64,000 nucleotides of DNA from Ostreococcus mediterraneus (taxonomy: Eukaryota; Chlorophyta; Mamiellophyceae; Mamiellales; Bathycoccaceae). A program made the translations under genes and the position numbers. The notes beneath the pieces were generated by a model. That model was given only the letters and a program-made list of their open reading frames with translations. It was not told where the DNA came from and did not search any database. Shown piece after piece: positions 41,073 through 50,898 of this stretch (positions are counted from its first letter, which is position 1; every line of letters begins with the position of its first letter). Where the stretch lies: positions 162,898 to 226,897 of the forward strand of contig WMKK01000018.1 in NCBI GenBank assembly GCA_012295225.1, in the 5' to 3' direction.

Positions 41073-42064
41073 ATGTCTTCGTTAAAGGAGGATTTGAGCG
41101 CGTTCTCGCGCGAGGATCTGGTGTACCGCGCCAAACTCGCGGAACAAGCCGAACGGTGCGTGCTCGGTGCGCGATGCGACGTTCGCGGTGCGATGCGGAT
41201 GCGTGCGATGGTGGTGCATGCGTTCGCGAGAGAGAGAGAGAGAGAGAGCGCACCCTAGGGTGCGCGCGATTCGTTTCGATGTTGTTGCTGGCGCTGATGA
41301 CTCAACGCGGGGAAAGAATCGTAGACTGACGCTCGCGCGTGTTTTGCGCGATGAATAGGTATGAAGAGATGATGGATTACATGAGTGAGGTGACCATGAA
41401 ATCTACCGACGAAGAGTTGAGCGTCGAGGAGCGAAACTTGCTCAGTGTGGCTTTTAAGAATGTCGTCGGCGCCAGACGGGCGTCGTGGCGCATCGTGAGC
41501 TCGATCGAAACCAAAGAGGAAGCGAAGCATACCAAGGATAGCGATAAGTGCCAACTCATCGCGACGTACAAAGCGAATGTTGAGACGGAGCTTACGTCGA
41601 TTTGCACGCGTATTCTAGACTTGCTCAAAAACCACCTCGAAGATCGTTGCGCCGCGGGCGAGTCAAAGGTGTTTTACAAGAAGATGAAGGGGGACTATTG
41701 GCGTTATTTAGCCGAGTTCAAGGGTGGTTCGGAGCGTAAGGAAGCGGCAGAGGAAACTTTGCTGGCGTACAAGAGCGCCGAGCAAACGGCGGAGGCGGAG
41801 TTGGCGCCGACGCACCCGATTCGACTCGGGTTGGCGCTCAACTTTTCCGTCTTCTACTATGAAATCTTAAACGCCCCAGAACGGGCGTGCCAAATGGCCA
41901 AGAAAGCGTTCGACGAAGCGATCAGCGAACTCGACACGCTCGGTGAAGAGTCATACAAGGACAGCACGTTGATCATGCAACTTTTACGCGACAACTTGAC
42001 GTTGTGGACCTCCGACATGGATGAAAGCACGCAGGCGGCTGAAGACGAAGACGAACAAGACTAG
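41073..42064 (+). CDS. 14-3-3 phosphopeptide-binding adaptor, two exons
   Basis: Exon 1 is 41073-41155 and exon 2 is 41359-42064, with a 203-base intron (GTGCGT donor, GACTGACG branch, AATAG acceptor). The joint restores [14 protein letters not shown], the invariant 14-3-3 N-terminal helix, and the product is 262 residues, the usual size. [36 protein letters not shown] and [12 protein letters not shown] are intact. 14-3-3 dimers bind phosphoserine/threonine motifs in many cytosolic targets. The C-terminal tail is acidic. The intron contains a GA repeat and an 18-base palindrome. It is head to head with RCC2. Confidence 0.95.
41228..41249 (+). repeat. GA dinucleotide microsatellite in the 14-3-3 intron
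   Basis: About 10 uninterrupted GA units lie inside the intron directly before an 18-base palindrome. Length variation between strains is likely. Confidence 0.8.
41248..41265 (+). repeat. Perfect 18-base palindrome GCGCACCCTAGGGTGCGC
   Basis: The sequence equals its own reverse complement and lies in the 14-3-3 intron just after the GA run. It could fold as a hairpin or be a dimeric protein site. The centre CCCTAGGG resembles two telomere-repeat halves joined head to head. Confidence 0.7.
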
Positions 42065-42188
42065 TCAAGAATCAAGACTCTTAGACTTCCACAATTTTCC
42101 ACGTCCCTTCGTCTTCTTTTCTCAATACGAGTTTACTGTGTGTTTCAAACTACCATTTCATTCAAATAATATTGCATTCCTCGATAGA
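42065..42188. other. Convergent 3' intergenic region
   Basis: This 124-base gap separates the stop codons of 14-3-3 and the sugar transporter gene. No gene was seen. Confidence 0.4.
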
Positions 42189-43109
42189 CTACGCGTGACC
42201 GGGTCGCTTGGGCGCGTCGACGTACAACAACCCAAACCCGACGCACGCCAATAACGACAACGTCTTCAAGACGGAAAAATCACTCGGCCACACGATGATG
42301 GTAAACGTAATCGTCGCCATCTTGTTAAGCACGCCAACCAACGTAAACGTCGTGGCGGTGATCACCGAGCGACACTTCCACCCGCTGTACGAAATCGCCA
42401 CGCCGACGACGCACGAAAGCACTAAATAAAAAAACGCGCCGTCGCCATCCTTCATCTCCATCGTGTTCTCCCCGGTGACGAAATAAAGCACAATCGTAGG
42501 TGGAATCGCTAACGCGTTGGTGTAAAACACTCGTTCCCATTGTGTCATTTGAATGTTATCCGTCAAATGTTTTCCGTACGTCATTTGCGCCGCCAACAAC
42601 AGCCACCACGTCAACAACCAAAACATCCCAGCGCCACCATCGACGCTCACGCCCGTATCGTTCGTGATGTAAAAGCTTGCCGATAACACCACTCCAATTA
42701 AACTCGCAATCGAGCGCGTGTTGGGGAACATACGTCCCATGAATGCCCATTCGATGACGCACACGATGAGCGGCAGGCAACACCGCGCGGCGATCACCGC
42801 CCCTACGTTTGTCAACATCAACGCCTTCATATTCGAAAACAACCCCGCAGCGAACATGCAGGTATACACGATGAAAGGCACGATTCGCTTGCGCTCGAAT
42901 GGCCCGAGAACGCCCGCGCCGAACGCCTCCATGACCGCCACGACGGCGGCGCTCACGACGAGCTGCGCCCCGCTCACCACCGTCGGTAACCCATTCGACG
43001 ACACCGCGAGCTTATTAATCACAAGCATCGAGCTCGAACACGCCGAGTAGATGAGAATCCATACCAATTTATCCTTCGCCGCCGCCGACGTTGCTTTCGA
43101 GTCGCTCAT
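42189..43109 (-). CDS. Nucleotide-sugar transporter (GDP-sugar type candidate)
   Basis: A 306-residue protein starts from the ATG at 43109 and has about ten hydrophobic helices throughout, as in the drug/metabolite transporter superfamily. LVWILIYSACSSSMLVINK opens the first helix, and a GVLNKMATITF motif lies in the C-terminal half, close to the GALNK motif associated with GDP-sugar recognition in VRG4/GONST-type transporters. These antiporters import nucleotide sugars into the Golgi lumen. Substrate cannot be fixed; GDP-mannose is an attractive guess. Longer in-frame leaders upstream of 43109 are Arg-rich and excluded. It is head to head with the PabA-PabB gene. Confidence 0.75.
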   Translation of the reverse strand: MSDSKATSAAAKDKLVWILIYSACSSSMLVINKLAVSSNGLPTVVSGAQLVVSAAVVAVMEAFGAGVLGPFERKRIVPFIVYTCMFAAGLFSNMKALMLTNVGAVIAARCCLPLIVCVIEWAFMGRMFPNTRSIASLIGVVLSASFYITNDTGVSVDGGAGMFWLLTWWLLLAAQMTYGKHLTDNIQMTQWERVFYTNALAIPPTIVLYFVTGENTMEMKDGDGAFFYLVLSCVVGVAISYSGWKCRSVITATTFTLVGVLNKMATITFTIIVWPSDFSVLKTLSLLACVGFGLLYVDAPKRPGHA

Positions 43110-43382
43110 CGCGCGCGTTACACGCCAAAGACGCGTCGCTGCGCTATCCGCGGAGAGTTCCGCACCGCACGACTCGCGCGCTTTGCGTCTCGTTCGCGCC
43201 CGTGCGCGTCGCACCCGCACCGATAAAGCGCGAGATAAAGTGTTTTCTACCCGTCGCGCGCGTGCGCGTCGTCGGCCGTCGCACGTCGCGCGCGTGGATG
43301 AGTGGAGCTCGGCGTCATCTGTCGGTCGCGCCTCACTCGCGCCCGCGCGCGGTTCCGCGACAGCCCTCGCGCGCCTCGCGCG
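43110..43382. promoter_or_regulatory. Divergent intergenic region sugar transporter/aminodeoxychorismate synthase
   Basis: This 273-base GC-rich gap contains the start regions of two divergent genes. No further element was recognised. Confidence 0.35.
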
Positions 43383-45818
43383 ATGGCGACCCTGCTCATC
43401 GACAATTACGATTCCTACGTGAATATTCTCGCGCATCTCATCGCGCGCGTGGACGGCGCGCCGCCGGTGGTGCTCAGGCACGACGCCGTGTGCTGGGAAG
43501 CGCTGCGCGCGCACCTGGGCCGCGACGAAGATGCGGTCGGTGCGTCGTTCGCGCGCGTCGTGATCGGGCCGGGGCCGGGTACGCCGGCGCGGGATGGAGA
43601 TTTAGGCGTCGTCGCGGATTTTCTGCGCGCACGAGGCGCGCGCGAGGGAGATATTCCGGTGTTTGGCGTGTGTTTGGGGCACCAGGCGCTGTGCGCGTTC
43701 GGCGGCGGTTCTGTGGATAAAAACGCGAGCGGACCGATGCACGGGCGCGTGGTCGGGGTAAGACACGATGGGAAAAGTGTGTTGTTTGATGGCGTGCCGA
43801 GTGGCGGGGCGAATGGGCTCATGGTGACGAGGTATCATTCATTGGCGACCACAAAGTTGGACGCGCGGAGGCATCGAGCGACGGCGTGGGCCGAGGACGA
43901 CGGCGCCATCATGGCGCTCGAGAGCGTCAGTGGCGTGCCACATTTCGGCGTGCAGTTTCATCCCGAGAGCGTGTGTACGACGTTCGGCGAGCGAATGTAT
44001 GCGAATTTTAAAAAGTGCGCCGACGCGTGGTGGGGAACGCGAGGCGGCGTTCCGGCGGCTCCGGATGCGTTTATTTCTCAAATTCCACGCGCGCTCGGTC
44101 GCGCTGGCGTCGTCCAGGCGCTTGGGGATGAACGTGATGATGACACACATGCGCGAGCGTCGTTGGTCGTGCGCGTGATGGATGCGTCGACGTCCAAGGT
44201 GACGACGGAGGATATTTTTTGGTCGTGCTTTGGGTCGAGCTCGAGCTCGAGCTCTAGCGTCGCCGACGACGTGTGGTGGCTCGACAGTGCGGATGAGAGC
44301 AAGGGGAGATTTAGTTACATGGGACATAGATCGGGGGAGTCTTGGAGACGGGTGACGTTTGCGCTCGATCCATCGCCGGCGATTGGGCAGCCGACGAGCG
44401 AGAGCGCAAAAGTTTCGTGGCGAAGCGGCGGCGCGGACATCGCGCCCAAGAGCGGCACACTCACCGTGACCGATGCCAGCGGCGCGACGCGCAGCGAGTA
44501 TCTCAAGGGTGGTTTGCTGCCTTGGCTCGATGAAAAACTGAATGAACGCACGTTTACTCGCGAGGACGTCGCGGCGCTTCCGTTTGATTTTACCGGCGGC
44601 TTTGTGGGATACCTGGGGTACGAGATGCGTAACGAATGCGATTCGCTGCCACCCAAGTACGATTCGCCGCTTCCCGATGCCGCGTTCTTTTTGGTTGATA
44701 CTTTCGTGGCGTTTGATCACGTGACACGCAGAGTGTTCGTCGTCGGTACGTCGCGGCTGAACTCCGCGTCGTCGGAGAGCCCGGAGGAAGTCGAACGCTT
44801 GGCGAATGCGATTGAAGCTCTCATGAAAGATTGCGCGACACGGAATGATGATGCACAATTGTCTGGTACGTCGACGCGTTCCAACGCTGACGACGTGCGC
44901 GGGCTCGATGCGGCAGCGCTGCTGGAGAGGACCAAATTTTCATGGAGACGAAATCGCGACGAATACGTCGCCGATATTGAGGCAAGTCAAGATGCCATCG
45001 TCGACGGCGAAACGTACGAGGTGTGTTTGACGAACATGCTTCATCGTCGTGAACATCCAGGTCTGTTTCGTTTGGGTTCTCGCGCGAGAACTTTATACAC
45101 GGAATTACGTCAAAGTAATCCCGCACCGTACGCCGCGCTCTTGTCATTCGGGGACGATGCCGCCGACGGCGAACCTCTCGTCATCTGTTGCTGCTCTCCC
45201 GAGCGCTTCTTGCGGCATGATTCTCACGGCATACTCGAGGCTAAACCTATTAAAGGCACGGCGAAACGCATCGAGCCACTCGGATGTGGAGAAGATTGCG
45301 CGGCGGCGGCGGCGCTCGAAGCAAACGTCAAGGATCGCGCTGAGAATTTAATGATTGTGGATTTATTACGCAACGATCTCGCGCGCGTGTGCGACGTTGG
45401 ATCCATCGAAGTTCCAGCATTGATGAAAATTGAGTCCTACGCCACCGTGCACCAACTCGTGAGCACTGTGCGTGGAAAGCGGAGCGCGGCGTTTTCGCCC
45501 ATCGACGTTGTCAAGTCAACGTTTCCGGGCGGCTCGATGACGGGCGCACCGAAAATCCGCACCATGGAAATCATCGACGCCTTAGAAACCGGTCCACGCA
45601 TGGTATACAGTGGCTCGATTGGATTCTTCTCTCACTCCAAGGCGTTTGATTTAAACATTATCATTCGAAGCGTATTAATGCGGGGCGAGGACACGTGGAT
45701 TGGCGCCGGAGGCGCGATTACAATCCTCTCCGATCCTCAGGGCGAATGGGAAGAGATCGAGCTCAAGGCTTGTGCGTTATTGCGTGCCATATCGCGCGTC
45801 GATGGCATGGTACCATAG
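43383..45818 (+). CDS. Aminodeoxychorismate synthase (PabA-PabB fusion)
   Basis: An 811-residue protein starts from the ATG at 43383. The N-terminal half is a glutamine amidotransferase with the nucleophile in VFGVCLGHQAL (C97) and FHPES (H193, E195). The C-terminal half is chorismate-binding: CSPERFLRHDS, AKPIKGTAKRI (a lysine in the chorismate/PabB active site) and GGSMTGAPKIRTMEII. The fused arrangement, as in plants and fungi, makes 4-amino-4-deoxychorismate for p-aminobenzoate and folate. There is no plastid transit peptide at this start; an upstream in-frame leader to 43302 is Arg-rich and might be one. It is head to head with a sugar transporter. Convergence with the folate enzyme formate-THF ligase is thematic only. 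Confidence 0.92.
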   Translation: MATLLIDNYDSYVNILAHLIARVDGAPPVVLRHDAVCWEALRAHLGRDEDAVGASFARVVIGPGPGTPARDGDLGVVADFLRARGAREGDIPVFGVCLGHQALCAFGGGSVDKNASGPMHGRVVGVRHDGKSVLFDGVPSGGANGLMVTRYHSLATTKLDARRHRATAWAEDDGAIMALESVSGVPHFGVQFHPESVCTTFGERMYANFKKCADAWWGTRGGVPAAPDAFISQIPRALGRAGVVQALGDERDDDTHARASLVVRVMDASTSKVTTEDIFWSCFGSSSSSSSSVADDVWWLDSADESKGRFSYMGHRSGESWRRVTFALDPSPAIGQPTSESAKVSWRSGGADIAPKSGTLTVTDASGATRSEYLKGGLLPWLDEKLNERTFTREDVAALPFDFTGGFVGYLGYEMRNECDSLPPKYDSPLPDAAFFLVDTFVAFDHVTRRVFVVGTSRLNSASSESPEEVERLANAIEALMKDCATRNDDAQLSGTSTRSNADDVRGLDAAALLERTKFSWRRNRDEYVADIEASQDAIVDGETYEVCLTNMLHRREHPGLFRLGSRARTLYTELRQSNPAPYAALLSFGDDAADGEPLVICCCSPERFLRHDSHGILEAKPIKGTAKRIEPLGCGEDCAAAAALEANVKDRAENLMIVDLLRNDLARVCDVGSIEVPALMKIESYATVHQLVSTVRGKRSAAFSPIDVVKSTFPGGSMTGAPKIRTMEIIDALETGPRMVYSGSIGFFSHSKAFDLNIIIRSVLMRGEDTWIGAGGAITILSDPQGEWEEIELKACALLRAISRVDGMVP

Positions 45819-45942
45819 AATATTTATAGTATTTGTTACAGTAGTCGGTAGACTTTTAGCAGGACGCGGCCAATGCGAGAAGGCTATTCGCGGTCCTCAA
45901 ACCGCGACGCTCATTCAACATCTTTCCCATCGCACGCGAACC
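45819..45942. other. Short gap, tandem plus-strand genes
   Basis: This 124-base stretch separates the end of the PabA-PabB gene from the ATG of the next gene; the reading frame of the next gene runs back into the tail of the previous gene but is not its start. A TATTTATAG element is near 45823. Confidence 0.35.
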
Positions 45943-48639
45943 ATGCCGCCATCGCAAGACCCACATGCATACGATTACAATTTCGACACGCTGCTCCAGA
46001 CGGTCGTCGACGTCGAACGCGCGACGGAAAAGTCTGCGTTCTGCTCGGCGCTCGACGCGCTCAAGTCTGCAGCCTCATCCGTCGAGCTCACGCCGAGCCC
46101 AGCGTTTGTCGACGCGCTCTCGCGCATCGAGCACGCGGTGATTGATCACGCGTCGATTGATGTTCGTGCGCGCGCGGTTGCGGCGTTTCGGGTGCTGTGG
46201 AAACGAGCGCTCGACGCGGGAGCTGCGGTCAACGCCGAGAACGCGAACGGGCACGCCATCGTGCGTCGCGCGTTGAATGCTATAACCCATCGCTTGCGCA
46301 TCGAGCGCGAGGAAGACATCGTGGTTGATCTTTCACGTGCACTTGTTGATTTGACGCCGCACATTGAGTCGTGTGAGGACGTATGCGCAGCGATGGAGGC
46401 TGTTGCGACGTTAGCGCGAGCCGATGACGTTCGGGCCATGGTGGACGTCGAATGCGTTCGCATCTTATGCGATCGCGCGATAGCTTTGAATGATGACACG
46501 GTGACAAAAAGCTGTGAAAATGCATACTATATGCTTCAAGGGTACGCGATGCGCCATCGTCGACAGGCTATGCGCGTGGCTGGGGTGATGGCGTGCGGCG
46601 CGTTGGCTCGAGTCCACGCCGTTCGATGTCCCGAAAGCGTCCACGAAGACTACGCGGATACCATGCTTCGTCTGAGCGTCGATGTCAAGCCTGATGTGCG
46701 CGACGCGTGCTGCGCATCGATTGCAGAGCACATGAAATCGCGCATGGCTATCGGATTGATGACATTTCGGGCGGCGGATGCGAAATTGTTGTATGCAATG
46801 TGCGTGTGTCAGGCTGCGGACGAGAAACTCAAGGAGTACTTGGATGACATCAATCGCGCGCATGCGCGTAATTTTGTAGAAGGCAATTCGAATGTGATGA
46901 CGTGTGTGCTAGATGACATCCTCAAGTGCATGTCAGATGATAGTTTGCGCGCGTGTGAGGCCTTGGCGGCGCACGAACAATGCATTCAAGCGATGTCTGT
47001 GTGGATTGAAAACGTCGGCGCAACTATCCGCGATGATGACACCAACCATGATGCAATCTTGAATGCAATCGTGAATAACGTCGCCATGGTGTGGGACGGG
47101 ACATTTTTTGTCAGCGGAACACAGTCGAGTTCAGAACTAACGTTGTCGATGCAGGTGTTGCATGATTTGCAACAAGCGGTGCCGGATTGTGATTGGCTTG
47201 ACCTGATGACTCGAGACGTAGCGAATGCAGACATTGGCACGCGTAGGAATCTTTTCCTTCTTCTTCTTCGTGCGATCACAATAAGGCTTAACCAATTAAA
47301 GGGGAACATAACTCTAGACAAGTTGAAACCTCTCGTGCAACATGCTTTTAACGTTTGTCAAAGTGCATTGAAGCAGACGTCGCCGACGTTCAACTTGACC
47401 GAAATCATGGACTTAGTCAAAACCTTCGTAGACCCTTGCTTTGAGCACGTGAGTCACGAAGTTCGCAAATGGACAAAAGAATTGGTGAAGACAATGAACG
47501 AAAACAAAATGTTTTACGCCCGATTACTCTCATTACGGCTTTTGTGTTTGGCTCAAACGGAGGACGTTTTGAACTTTACAGACATTGACGAAGACGCTTT
47601 CTTCCAACGCCTTGTCGGCAACCAAGATTTTCTCGAGTGCCTCCTTGACGAGCTTCGCAAGCTTTGCCCACAAATTCCGGTGACTGACTCAAATTGGTAC
47701 ACAGTCTTCGACGGCAATAATCCCGCAGATCATTTTACGTTGAGAACACGAATGTACGCCGCATTGTTCAAGCGCATCAACAACGATGCCATGAACAAAG
47801 AAGTCGTGAAGCGCTTCGTCCGTTGCATTGAGGTCGTTGACTCTCCAACGAATGCGATTAGAGCCATGACGTTTATGCGCGCACTTGAAGCGTTTCTTAT
47901 GAGCCCTAAGCGCGGGAACTGGGCAGAAAACAGACCGATGGTGAAGAGGCTCTTTCCACTTCTGAATGCGCTCGTAAGACGTTTACGCTGGAGTCCTGGT
48001 GCAGCTGCGTCAACCCTCCGTTCGGTCGCCGCGCGAATATTTGTGAACGTCGCATCTGTACAAGAATCGGAATTGCTCTCACTTTGGCTCATCACGAATC
48101 AACAAATCGACAATGTGATAGATGTAGCGCTCAACATTCTAGCCGAAGACGACGTGTGCTCGCACGACGTTCTCTACGCCGCGCTCACATTCGTACGCAA
48201 CATTCTTGGCATCCGCAGCACGTTGGAGCAAACACTCGACTTGGAAGAGCGTAGTGGCGATTTGCAACAACAACCAACCTTAGAGAAGCGTAAAATACTT
48301 GTTGAAGCAGTTATTAAACGCTTGTCTTGTTCAGGTGATGAGGACGACATTCGGCCGGACCTTGCCAGCGTAGTCGTTCAAACCATGTTGACATCGATGA
48401 TTAAGCTTTCGCAAGAGGACGTGATTGAATTGATACGCAAAGTCTTCCCACACATCGACGACTATAATCCAGAAGTACGGCAACGAATGACCATAATATA
48501 CAGCGCTCCGACCATCGATCGTGTTTACCGTGAGGAGATTCTACGACTTTGTGCGGAAACTCCATCATTTACGTACCAAGAGGGCAAGCTTTTACGAGCG
48601 GGCAAGCTTTTCGCGAGCGACGCCGAGGGCACAAATTAG
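45943..48639 (+). CDS. Large helical-repeat-like protein, unknown
   Basis: An 898-residue protein starts from the ATG at 45943 (MPPSQDPHAYDYNFDTLLQ). It is mostly helical, with repeating hydrophobic/charged patterns reminiscent of HEAT/ARM repeats (for example ACCASIAEHMKSRM and RAMTFMRALEAFLM). No signal peptide, membrane helix or enzyme motif was seen. Coding bias is less GC-skewed than neighbours (more AT at wobble positions), but the frame is uninterrupted across 2.7 kb. I did not recognise the family; condensin subunit G and importin-like scaffolds were considered without decisive motifs. It is tandem with the PabA-PabB gene. Confidence 0.6.
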   Translation: MPPSQDPHAYDYNFDTLLQTVVDVERATEKSAFCSALDALKSAASSVELTPSPAFVDALSRIEHAVIDHASIDVRARAVAAFRVLWKRALDAGAAVNAENANGHAIVRRALNAITHRLRIEREEDIVVDLSRALVDLTPHIESCEDVCAAMEAVATLARADDVRAMVDVECVRILCDRAIALNDDTVTKSCENAYYMLQGYAMRHRRQAMRVAGVMACGALARVHAVRCPESVHEDYADTMLRLSVDVKPDVRDACCASIAEHMKSRMAIGLMTFRAADAKLLYAMCVCQAADEKLKEYLDDINRAHARNFVEGNSNVMTCVLDDILKCMSDDSLRACEALAAHEQCIQAMSVWIENVGATIRDDDTNHDAILNAIVNNVAMVWDGTFFVSGTQSSSELTLSMQVLHDLQQAVPDCDWLDLMTRDVANADIGTRRNLFLLLLRAITIRLNQLKGNITLDKLKPLVQHAFNVCQSALKQTSPTFNLTEIMDLVKTFVDPCFEHVSHEVRKWTKELVKTMNENKMFYARLLSLRLLCLAQTEDVLNFTDIDEDAFFQRLVGNQDFLECLLDELRKLCPQIPVTDSNWYTVFDGNNPADHFTLRTRMYAALFKRINNDAMNKEVVKRFVRCIEVVDSPTNAIRAMTFMRALEAFLMSPKRGNWAENRPMVKRLFPLLNALVRRLRWSPGAAASTLRSVAARIFVNVASVQESELLSLWLITNQQIDNVIDVALNILAEDDVCSHDVLYAALTFVRNILGIRSTLEQTLDLEERSGDLQQQPTLEKRKILVEAVIKRLSCSGDEDDIRPDLASVVVQTMLTSMIKLSQEDVIELIRKVFPHIDDYNPEVRQRMTIIYSAPTIDRVYREEILRLCAETPSFTYQEGKLLRAGKLFASDAEGTN

Positions 48640-48820
48640 TGACACTCGTCATTTTTCGACGCTCAGAACGCGAAAAAGACAAGGATTTGTGATAAACACG
48701 ACAGTTTTAGTGTCGCTCGCTCGAGTAATCGTGGGAATAGCGACGCGTCGACGTCGATACGTCGACCCGACGACAGAGAAAAACGGCTGAAATACAGTAT
48801 AACGCCTTTTCAACGCAAAA
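48640..48820. other. Intergenic gap, tandem plus-strand genes
   Basis: This 181-base stretch between tandem genes probably holds the 3' flank of the HEAT-like gene and a short promoter. No gene was seen. Confidence 0.35.
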
Positions 48821-49494
48821 ATGCTCGAGTTGGAGTTTGAAGTACGTCGCGTGCGCCGCGAAAGCGCACACTGGGCGCGTCGCCTGGTCGCACGACACAC
48901 TGACACACAGTTTCATTTGTGTTTTATCGCAAACGCACGCAGGAGTTCGCGGCGACGTCAAGTAGCTCGCATCACGGGTACAAGGTGGCGACGAGTGAAA
49001 ACGCTAAAATCCACGAAGCGATCGAAAGCGTCGAGCGTCGCCTCGCAGAAGTCTACGCGGTGATTGATCGCGGCCACGACATCGCCGACCTCACCGCACC
49101 AAACGCACAAAAACGCATTCAGGAGATGGATCGACTGGGATTGACGTATGAAACGCGCAAGTACCTGACGTATCCCGAAGACGCCGCCGAAGAAGGCGGG
49201 ACGATGGATGATGTCGACATCGACGCCGATAGCGGTGGAGCGACAATCACGAACAAACTCGCGCTGACAAATATTGAAAATTTCCCTCTCGTGCTCTCCG
49301 CGAGTGTGCGCTCACCCGGGGCGTTGACGGTGTCCACGAAGCGACCGGCGAAGAAGTGCGACTACGACGCCGCCGTCGGAACGCGCCCACCGCCGCGCAT
49401 CGACGATCGAGACAAAGATGCAATGGTCACACGCGTGCATGAAGATGGAACAATTTCATCCGTGGCGTATAGAAACCTCGACAGCATTGACTAG
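48821..49494 (+). CDS. Small helical protein of unknown function, two exons
   Basis: Exon 1 is the 21-base 48821-48841 (MLELEFE) and exon 2 is 48943-49494, joined across a 101-base intron with GTACGT donor, CACTGAC branch and CGCAG acceptor. The product is about 190 residues. The first half is helical with heptad-like spacing (ENAKIHEAIESVERRLAEVY) and looks coiled-coil; the second half is acidic then beta-like (LTNIENFPLVLSA). I did not recognise a family. The tiny first exon is inferred from splice signals; a start at 48919 in exon 2 is the alternative. It converges on an epimerase gene. Confidence 0.55.
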
Positions 49495-49551
49495 AATTCT
49501 ACTCAATTGTAGATATACAATTACACGCGCGAGCCGAATGACGACGTCGCA
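49495..49551. other. Very short convergent gap
   Basis: Only 57 bases separate the two stop codons, so the 3' UTRs overlap or nearly overlap. Confidence 0.4.
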
Positions 49552-50769
49552 TCACTCGACGTTTCTATACTCGTCAGCTTCGGGCGACGTCCACCACGCC
49601 ACCGTCCGTCGCAATCCATCGTGCAACGTCGTTTTTGGAGTCCAGTCTAACAACGCCGTCGCTTCGGTGATATCCCCATACGTGCCGCCGACGTCCCCGG
49701 GACGCTGCGGGAGCTCGTCCACCGCGCTCGATGTCCCGCACGCCTCTTCGCACGCCGCGATGATTTCACTCAAAAACACCGGTCGCGCCCCGGCAATGTT
49801 GACGATTTCAAATCCATCGCTACTCTCGGGTAAGTCCACCATCAACGCTCGCGTGAGCGCATCGACGACGTCATCAACGTATACGTAGTCGCGCCACGTC
49901 GATTGCCCGTTGCCAAATCGAGTCAACCGCGCGCCGCTTGTCAACTGTTTAATAAACCGCCACACCGCCATATCCGGCCGACCGCACGGTCCAAACACCG
50001 TAAAAATCCTCGCCACGATTACTGACGCCCCACCGGCGCCGGCGCTCGCGTGGGTCGCCACGTGCGCTTTCGCCAGTAACTCGCTCGACCGCTTTGTCGC
50101 CGCGTACGTCGAAGTCGGATGATCCGTACCATCGCCCACCCGACTCGCCATCGGCGCGCCATCCGCCGTCATCGACGCCTCACCATACACACTTCCTGAA
50201 CTCGCGAGCACGACGCGCGGCACGCGCGCGATACCTGCGCCATGCGCACGATTGACACGCGACGCGACGCTCAATACGTTGACGGCGCTCAACGCGTTCG
50301 CCACCGTTGCCCCCACTGCATCGCCCGCCGCCGCGCCGACGCCGCTCCGCGCGGCGAGATGCGCGATGCGAACATCAACCCCGCCCTCGCCGTCGCCCGC
50401 GCGCGCGACGGCGTCGCGAACGACGCGCTCGAACGCTTCTGAGTCGCTCGCGTCTAGCTCGGCGACGTCGCACGTCCCAGCTCGCGTCAAAATGGCTGCA
50501 TTCGCGCGCTTCCACGCGCGCGGATACGGCCCGTGCGCGTCGAAATTATCCACCGCGATCACTCGCGCGCATCGCGCGTCGCGCGCGAGGGCGAGCGCGA
50601 GGTGGGCGCCGATGAAGCCCGCACCACCGGTGACGATGGCGATGCACTTTTTGGCATTCGCCCGCGTTTGCGCGTCGTTCGCGCTCGCGGTGCGCGCTAT
50701 TGCGCGACGGCGCGGTGCGGGACTCGCGGCGTGCGGTCGCAACGGCGTCAGGGACGCCGGCGAGGGCAT
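49552..50769 (-). CDS. NAD-dependent epimerase/dehydratase, UDP-glucuronate 4-epimerase-like
   Basis: A 405-residue short-chain dehydrogenase-family protein begins with a 40-residue Arg/Ala/Pro-rich leader that could be a targeting peptide. The NAD motif TGGAGFIGAHLA is at about residues 47-58, and the catalytic serine and YxxxK dyad are in VVLASSGSVYGE and TSTYAATKRSS. RDYVYVDDVVDAL and TVFGPCGRPDM are typical of UDP-glucuronate 4-epimerases. UDP-glucuronate/galacturonate interconversion feeds cell-surface polysaccharide. Ostreococcus lacks a cell wall, so the role is unclear. UDP-glucose 4-epimerase and other sugar epimerases remain possible. Confidence 0.75.
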   Translation of the reverse strand: MPSPASLTPLRPHAASPAPRRRAIARTASANDAQTRANAKKCIAIVTGGAGFIGAHLALALARDARCARVIAVDNFDAHGPYPRAWKRANAAILTRAGTCDVAELDASDSEAFERVVRDAVARAGDGEGGVDVRIAHLAARSGVGAAAGDAVGATVANALSAVNVLSVASRVNRAHGAGIARVPRVVLASSGSVYGEASMTADGAPMASRVGDGTDHPTSTYAATKRSSELLAKAHVATHASAGAGGASVIVARIFTVFGPCGRPDMAVWRFIKQLTSGARLTRFGNGQSTWRDYVYVDDVVDALTRALMVDLPESSDGFEIVNIAGARPVFLSEIIAACEEACGTSSAVDELPQRPGDVGGTYGDITEATALLDWTPKTTLHDGLRRTVAWWTSPEADEYRNVE

Positions 50770-50898
50770 GGGCGATGCGCGCGCGCGTGTGACGTGTGGA
50801 TAAAGCGACGCCGTGGAATGAATAAATGAATGTAAAATGAATAAAAAGGCAATCGAACGCGGCGCGGGAACGAGATAAGACTACGATGGGGTGCGGGT
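50770..50898. other. Gap upstream of the epimerase
   Basis: This 129-base stretch between two minus-strand genes contains AT-rich sequence near 50820-50850, possibly a TATA-like element for the epimerase gene. Confidence 0.35.
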
